From: Neodiprion pinetum
Lineage: Eukaryota > Arthropoda > Insecta > Hymenoptera > Diprionidae
Direction of reading: 5' to 3'
NCBI RefSeq assembly: GCF_021155775.2
Contig: NC_060235.2
Span: 7,312,693-7,376,692 of the forward strand
Length of the DNA: 64,000 nt
In this document: piece after piece, positions 58,655 to 64,000 of the stretch
Position numbering within the stretch: the first letter of the stretch is position 1
Layout: each line of letters begins with the position of its first letter
The notes under the pieces: generated by a model
Seen by the model: the letters and a program-made list of their open reading frames with translations, nothing else
Told to the model about the DNA's origin: nothing
Database searches by the model: none
Made by a program: the position numbers and the translations under genes

Positions 58655-61600
58655 TACCTGGGAAAAAATGTTTTTATATAATCCGATAAAATTTCCACGA
58701 AATTGACAATCCAATTTCATATATTCATATGTAACTACGTAATATTTTATCCAAATTTATGAAATCACGTAAAATTATATCAAACTCACAGTTCTTTGCC
58801 AAGTTAGATAAAATTGTGCCAAATGATGTGAAATTATATGCGTATAATTTTGTACAACTTTATCAGGTCAAACTTCAGACGTAATTTCATATAAATTTAT
58901 TTGATCGTAAAAAAAATTTTTCTCCCGGGTCGGTAAAAGCGATTCTTAGCGAAAACTTTGTCATCGAAAAATGTAATTTGTTTGTATCAAAAAAATATGC
59001 CAATAGTAAAGTCTGCGCGTGAGATTGACTCGAATTGTTGATTTCCTGATTTTTCATAACTTCGGAATGAGGGAGCCGAGTAAAATCGACGTAGGGAAAA
59101 ATCCTCACCGAAGTTTCGGATAGATACGCGTATAATTAAGACGGCTATTAACTCTTCCCGCGCCGCCTTCTGTCCATCCTCATTCGTTGGATCCTCGCCA
59201 GGACGAAGATGAACGGAGGTGAGTACGGGGCAGTAACTCGGAGTGAGTGGAGGTCGTGGTTTCGGGGTGCTACCGTGAATAGCCACGACTGACCTCCGGC
59301 TCCCGAACGTCAAAGACCTTCAAAAGCACCGCCCTGACCTCCGTCTGTTCAAAGCTCATTTGTATCCGGGCGCTGAAGAAAAGAGTCGAGGTGAAACGGA
59401 GGGAGTGAATAACGACGTCTTAAACACCATCTTCCAACTAACAAATTTTATTCCCCGCAGAGGAATCTTTTTTATCATTTCGGTACTTCTCAGGAGGATG
59501 CTTTATTCGTGATTATTGATCGCTTGTTTTGGTGGGTCCGTAGGGTGGGTGAAAAATTGCAAAAACAATGCAAAATTGCAAAACAAAATCAAAATTTGGT
59601 CCTGGAATAAAAATTTCAGGGTTAATAATCATCCCACCAAATACTGTTATCACACAAGCAAAAAGTTTTGTTGATTTTTTGGTACACAGAAAACATAATG
59701 ATTAAGTGACGTCTCAGATAATGTTCGGCACAAAAATCCCAGAGATTTCGCTGCATAAATTTACACAGTGAAATCATTTTCTGAAGATTAAAAAATGATT
59801 GTTTTTTTTTTTTGTAGATCTACGATGTAACGTATTATTTTATTGCGGTAATCAATCAGTAGCTCTCATTATTTCGTAAATTTGACTAATCTTCATCTAC
59901 CGAATAGATTTAGTGAACCTTACGAAGAAATTTAGTCGAATCTCCCATAGGGTATGAAATATTTTGATAACACCACGAAAAAAAGTGTTATTTCATTAAA
60001 TTGACTAAATTAAAATCGAGATTTCGTAATTACAAGTATATTTTGTGAAATTACTTTTTTTTATTCTCTATTTTGAAACAATTATTTTATCAATTTTCTT
60101 ATCTACAACAAAACGTTGTGTTTCCTGGAGAAAATCTTCAAAAAAAAAAGCGTCTAAAAATTGATCCCCTTTTTTTTTAAAAAAGCAATAGTTTCCTCCG
60201 ACGCGAGCGTTGCGAGCTGACGGGGTAAACTTCGAGACAACGATAATTCCAACCGATCTATAATGCAAAGTTTCACATTCGTGTCAATAGTATTCGAAAC
60301 AATTACCCTCATGACGGAATGTCCATCGGTGTACTAATTATGAAATAATTACACAGAGACACGTGACGCGCGTGGAAAGAGATAATCGTCCCAATTATCT
60401 ATTCCTCCGCATTTTCCAAGGTATTCGATTATAAGGACGAACCGCTCGATCATCCCCGGGCTAATAATCGCGTATAGTTGTTACCGTACCCTTTATATAT
60501 TATATATTTATACACCCGTGGCGTATTATAGCGGGTATCTGGTTTATATATATATACCCGATGCATTAGTCCCGGAGTGGCGAAGACCGAGGAGACGACG
60601 CGACTCGTTCCAAGTGTCTAAGCTCCTGCTGACAATTAATGCGTATTCCTACAAGTGAGGGGAGGGGGGGGGGGGGAGGGAGGGAGGAAAGTACTCACGC
60701 TGCGGGGAAATAAAATAAAATCAAACAAACATCTTTGGCGGCGCGGCAGTCATTAGGAGCCATTGTATCTCCCAGGGCGCATCCGCACAGAACGTTGCAG
60801 ATTGCACCGAATGCCGCGTTCGAATCCATTTACTCTCTGCGCGCACACACGCATTCGTCGTTTATGCGAAATGACGAACCCCGCTGACGGCGAATTATTT
60901 TTCCGCCTTGTAATTGCGGCTTGGAGAGTGGCTCGAACGCGGGAAAATTTTACCTGAGAAATCGCTCTGTTATATCGGTGTTTCGACTTTTTTTGGGGTG
61001 GCGACAGATTTTGGATTGGTCGGGGAATTTCGTCTATGAGGAAAAGTGAGGCAAGGTCTATGGAATTGTAGAAAAAAAAAAAAAAAAACGTACTTTTTTT
61101 TTGTAAATTTTGTTTTCAAACTTTAGCTATGCTTCGTAAATTCGGTTGAGCTAACTTTCGGAAATTGTATTGTTCGGTTTCGAATTATTTGTAAGAAATA
61201 AGACAATACTGTGGGTTTTTTAGATACAAATTTGTAGATTCGAGGTGCGCAACTTATGGAGCTTTTGGTCATAAAAAGTGTTCAACGTTACTCAAGTTTC
61301 GTGGGAAAAAATCAAGGAATTCTGATTTTTTTTTTCACGAGAAAAGTCGGGAAATTTTATTTGTGCAAAATTTTCGCCACTCTGTTTGCAATTCTTATGT
61401 AATGCAAACGTTTAGGAAAATCGTAAAATCAAAATGAATCCAATTTATAGAAACTTGAGAGTTCGGTCGCATGTCTGCGATTTTTAGGAACGTGCAAAGA
61501 GGAATGAAATTTTTTCTTAGCGTAGAACTTGGAAAATATTTTCCGAACCGTCTGCCGAATATAATAATTAGCCAGTTTAACTTTAAGTTTATAACATAAA

Positions 61601-64000
61601 AGAAAATATTGCTCGAGAGTTTTTGGTTTCAAAATTATGAACTTCTATTAATATAATCGTTGAAGAGACAGTTTAAAATCTGGTCGTTTTTTCGGAAGAT
61701 GACAAAAAAAAAAAAAATCGGCCAATCATAATAAACGTTTGAGAAATAATTTTACCCAAGAGAATCTCAATCTATTTTTTATCTTCTTATAAATTTCTTG
61801 CGTCGACGAATCTGAAAAATTTTTCAGTTATTCTGTATCTTCGAAATGGCAAACGCTATATCATATAATTGCATACCTCTAAAAGTTATAAACATTAGAT
61901 TAAGGATTCTGTACCGAGACATGTTGTCTTTCAAAAAAAAACCTTTGATTTCCAAAAAGCCGAAGCTTCAAAGTTGCAAAAACTTTTTAAAAACCCAAAT
62001 ACACAACCTCAAAAAAAGAATTTGTTGAATTTGCCAAACTTGCCGTTCAAATGTTGCAAAAAAATATTATTCTGTCTTGTTTTTATTGAAAAAAAAATTG
62101 TAATTTACTGCAATAAAAGCGATAATTTGCAACCGCATTATTTTAATCGATTGTCCCCGATTTTTTGCACGTGCCGAGGCGTGAATATTTTACTTTTTCA
62201 ATTTTATTTCTTATCGAAAGTGTTTAAAAGAAGCGATCAAAGGACGAATCGAAACTAGCTGCACTTTGTAACGGAGGAAGAAATTCTCGGATGGTATAAT
62301 TTTTCACTATTCTTCTCGACTTCCAGGGCGCATGTTCGACTATTTGGTGGAATTGTCTTAATAGCGTCTGACACATTCACCGGCTGGGAGTGGCGGGGCA
62401 TCGATCATTCCAGGCCGGATGAAGGATCGCAGGGAGGCGAGAGAGGATCGCTGGGGATTGAAGCGATGCCAGGGCGTCCTGAGGTGCATAAAAAACTTAA
62501 TTACCTTCATTAACCGTCCGCTCCCGAGTGCCTGCTTGATGCGCTACCGAAAGATTCGGAGCGCCTCGATTCCGGACTCTCTTATACACCGCGTTGCGTG
62601 TTCATCAAGGATTTTCATCACTGTTCCGCCGGGTTCGAAACTTGCACCTGTGTAACTAAACTTGTAAGCAAATTCAGGAGCTTTTTTTTCTCTCTGTATT
62701 CTGATCGGGGTGGTCCTTAATAGGGTTGTTTTACAATTTTTATCTTCCCGGGAGCTTAAACGTTTTCAAATTGATGAAGAGAAAAAAAAAAAAAAAAATT
62801 CTATGAAAATTCGAATCCTCTGTATCTTATGGAAATAACGTGGGCAAAACTTTTTTTGCTCTTTGAAATTTCATAAGTCGTTGCCGAATGTACCGACAGT
62901 AATGAAAAATATGTAATTTTGTGAAACATTCCGACCAGGTCACAATATCAAATTCTTTTAGAGCCACGTCAATCAATACTAGCAGAAAATAATATTTGAT
63001 TTTTGTTTATCACATGATGAGGTTTTGGAATAAGGTAATGAGATTTCTTGTTGATTTCCACTTGTGCATTCACTTTTTATATACAGCTCCACGTTCGATC
63101 TTAAATGTCAATTACAAGTATCGTTCATGGAGTTTTGAAGAAACACATTCTCATCATATGCCTGGATATACTTTTGTAAACAATCGTAAGCGACTGTCTT
63201 TCTGCACCCTCTTTTGCAATGTTTATTTTCGTTCTTCTCTCCAACCAAATTGTGCAATCGAATGACCGTACGGGATTTGATAACGAATCACGTCGGAATG
63301 CCTTATACGCGAGTACTTTATTCCAACGTCACTTCAACCGGATGCTATACAATACCAATAATAATGATAATAACAATCCATAGCGAGGTAGGTAATGACA
63401 ATAATGATTTGCCGAGGCTCAAGATCCCTGATGATTCCCATTGTGGGAAATTATCTGAATTGCAGACCTCTCCGCAAAACTTGCCCTCCCCTCACGTCTC
63501 TCAATCGCCTTTGCAGCCTTTATACAGCAGGCAATGCACCGTTCATTGTTATTATTATTTCAATTAATGTGTAGTATATCACCGTTGCATTCCGAATTGC
63601 AGGTATGTTGTACACGTGCATGTAGGTTACGATCGTGCCAGTTGACTTCTTTATTCTCAATAATTGATCAGATTACATCGTCTTGTGGAAAGGCATGCTG
63701 CATCTACATAGCGCATGCGCGATCTACGTGTATTGATATTTGTTGATAAAAATCAATGGAGCAACCGGTTGTAATAACCCGATCGCTTATCGATCCTCAT
63801 TGTCAGCCCAACAATTAATCGGATTATCGATTTACAATGATTATCGATAATTACGCTCACGATGTCGCTTGCGGATAATCTCACGTCTGCTTAGATCGTT
63901 GATGATGATAGAATTCAAACCTTCCGCATCGTTTTGCGTTTCTTTTGAGCGTAACTGTTAAAAGGACGAGCTGCAGATTGTACTGTAATCGTATCTTTTG
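58655..64000. other. Right-edge intergenic region
   Basis: No gene assembled. GC-rich islands lie at 59.1-59.4, 60.3-60.95 and 62.3-62.65 kb; the ORFs over them lack splice or family support. Contains a G-rich tract near 60656-60690, poly(A) runs and the TATCGAT cluster at the far right. Confidence 0.45.
63788..63849. promoter_or_regulatory. Cluster of TATCGAT (DRE-like) sites
   Basis: TATCGAT at 63788-63794 and 63825-63831 and a full TATCGATA at 63842-63849, all within 62 bp. TATCGATA is the DRE bound by DREF, and closely related CGATA sites are bound by BEAF-32, in Drosophila. Such sites mark housekeeping promoters or domain borders, which is inferred for this species. Confidence 0.35.

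Noticed and set aside
58987..59313. 108-codon minus-strand ORF
   Set aside because: Part (EDPTNEDGQKAAREELIAV) looks plausible, but no acceptor/donor pair or partner exon could be fixed.
60717..60830. Minus-strand ORF beginning MDSNAAFGAICNVL
   Set aside because: The ATG-started frame of about 45 codons in a CpG-rich island looks mildly protein-like, but it has no splice partners or known family, and the plus strand is open as well.
62419..62655. 78-codon plus-strand ORF in a GC-rich island
   Set aside because: No recognised family, no splice or promoter evidence, and low-complexity basic composition.

Overview
This is intron-rich, AT-rich eukaryotic nuclear DNA with GT-AG introns of 83 bp to 10.6 kb, many short non-autonomous transposons, palindromes and minisatellites, and no bacterial-type operons. 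Protein similarity and repeat style suggest an insect. A hymenopteran such as a sawfly or wasp is my best guess, inferred from general character and not proven.

Two genes can be reconstructed with frames that close exactly. (1) On the minus strand, five exons (6630 down to 4933) encode a 222-residue four-transmembrane protein resembling insect DUF4728-type tetraspan membrane proteins. It has a C-terminal PPxY motif overlapping a YxxI motif. (2) On the plus strand, nine exons (9057 to 38438) encode a complete 1024-residue DEAD-box RNA helicase of the DDX31/Dbp7 family, a nucleolar large-subunit ribosome-biogenesis factor. Exons 1-5 are compact. Introns 6, 7 and 8 (10.6, 8.8 and 3.8 kb) hold most of the repeats. 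The two genes are divergently arranged; between them, a 286-bp tandem repeat ends just before the helicase promoter, which carries a CACGTG E-box.

The last 25 kb (38.6-64 kb) contains no gene I can assemble. It has one good candidate internal exon on the minus strand (43837-43934), several copies of a ~425-bp MITE with ACTGAGA ends, a near-perfect 169-nt-arm palindrome at 55.1-55.5 kb, and a cluster of TATCGAT sites at the right edge. Helicase intron 6 contains a CpG-rich island (about 21.7-22.1 kb) with protein-like minus-strand ORFs downstream of it, which could mark a nested gene but are unproven.

No CRISPR array, rRNA, recognisable tRNA, autonomous transposon or virus-derived gene was recognised.
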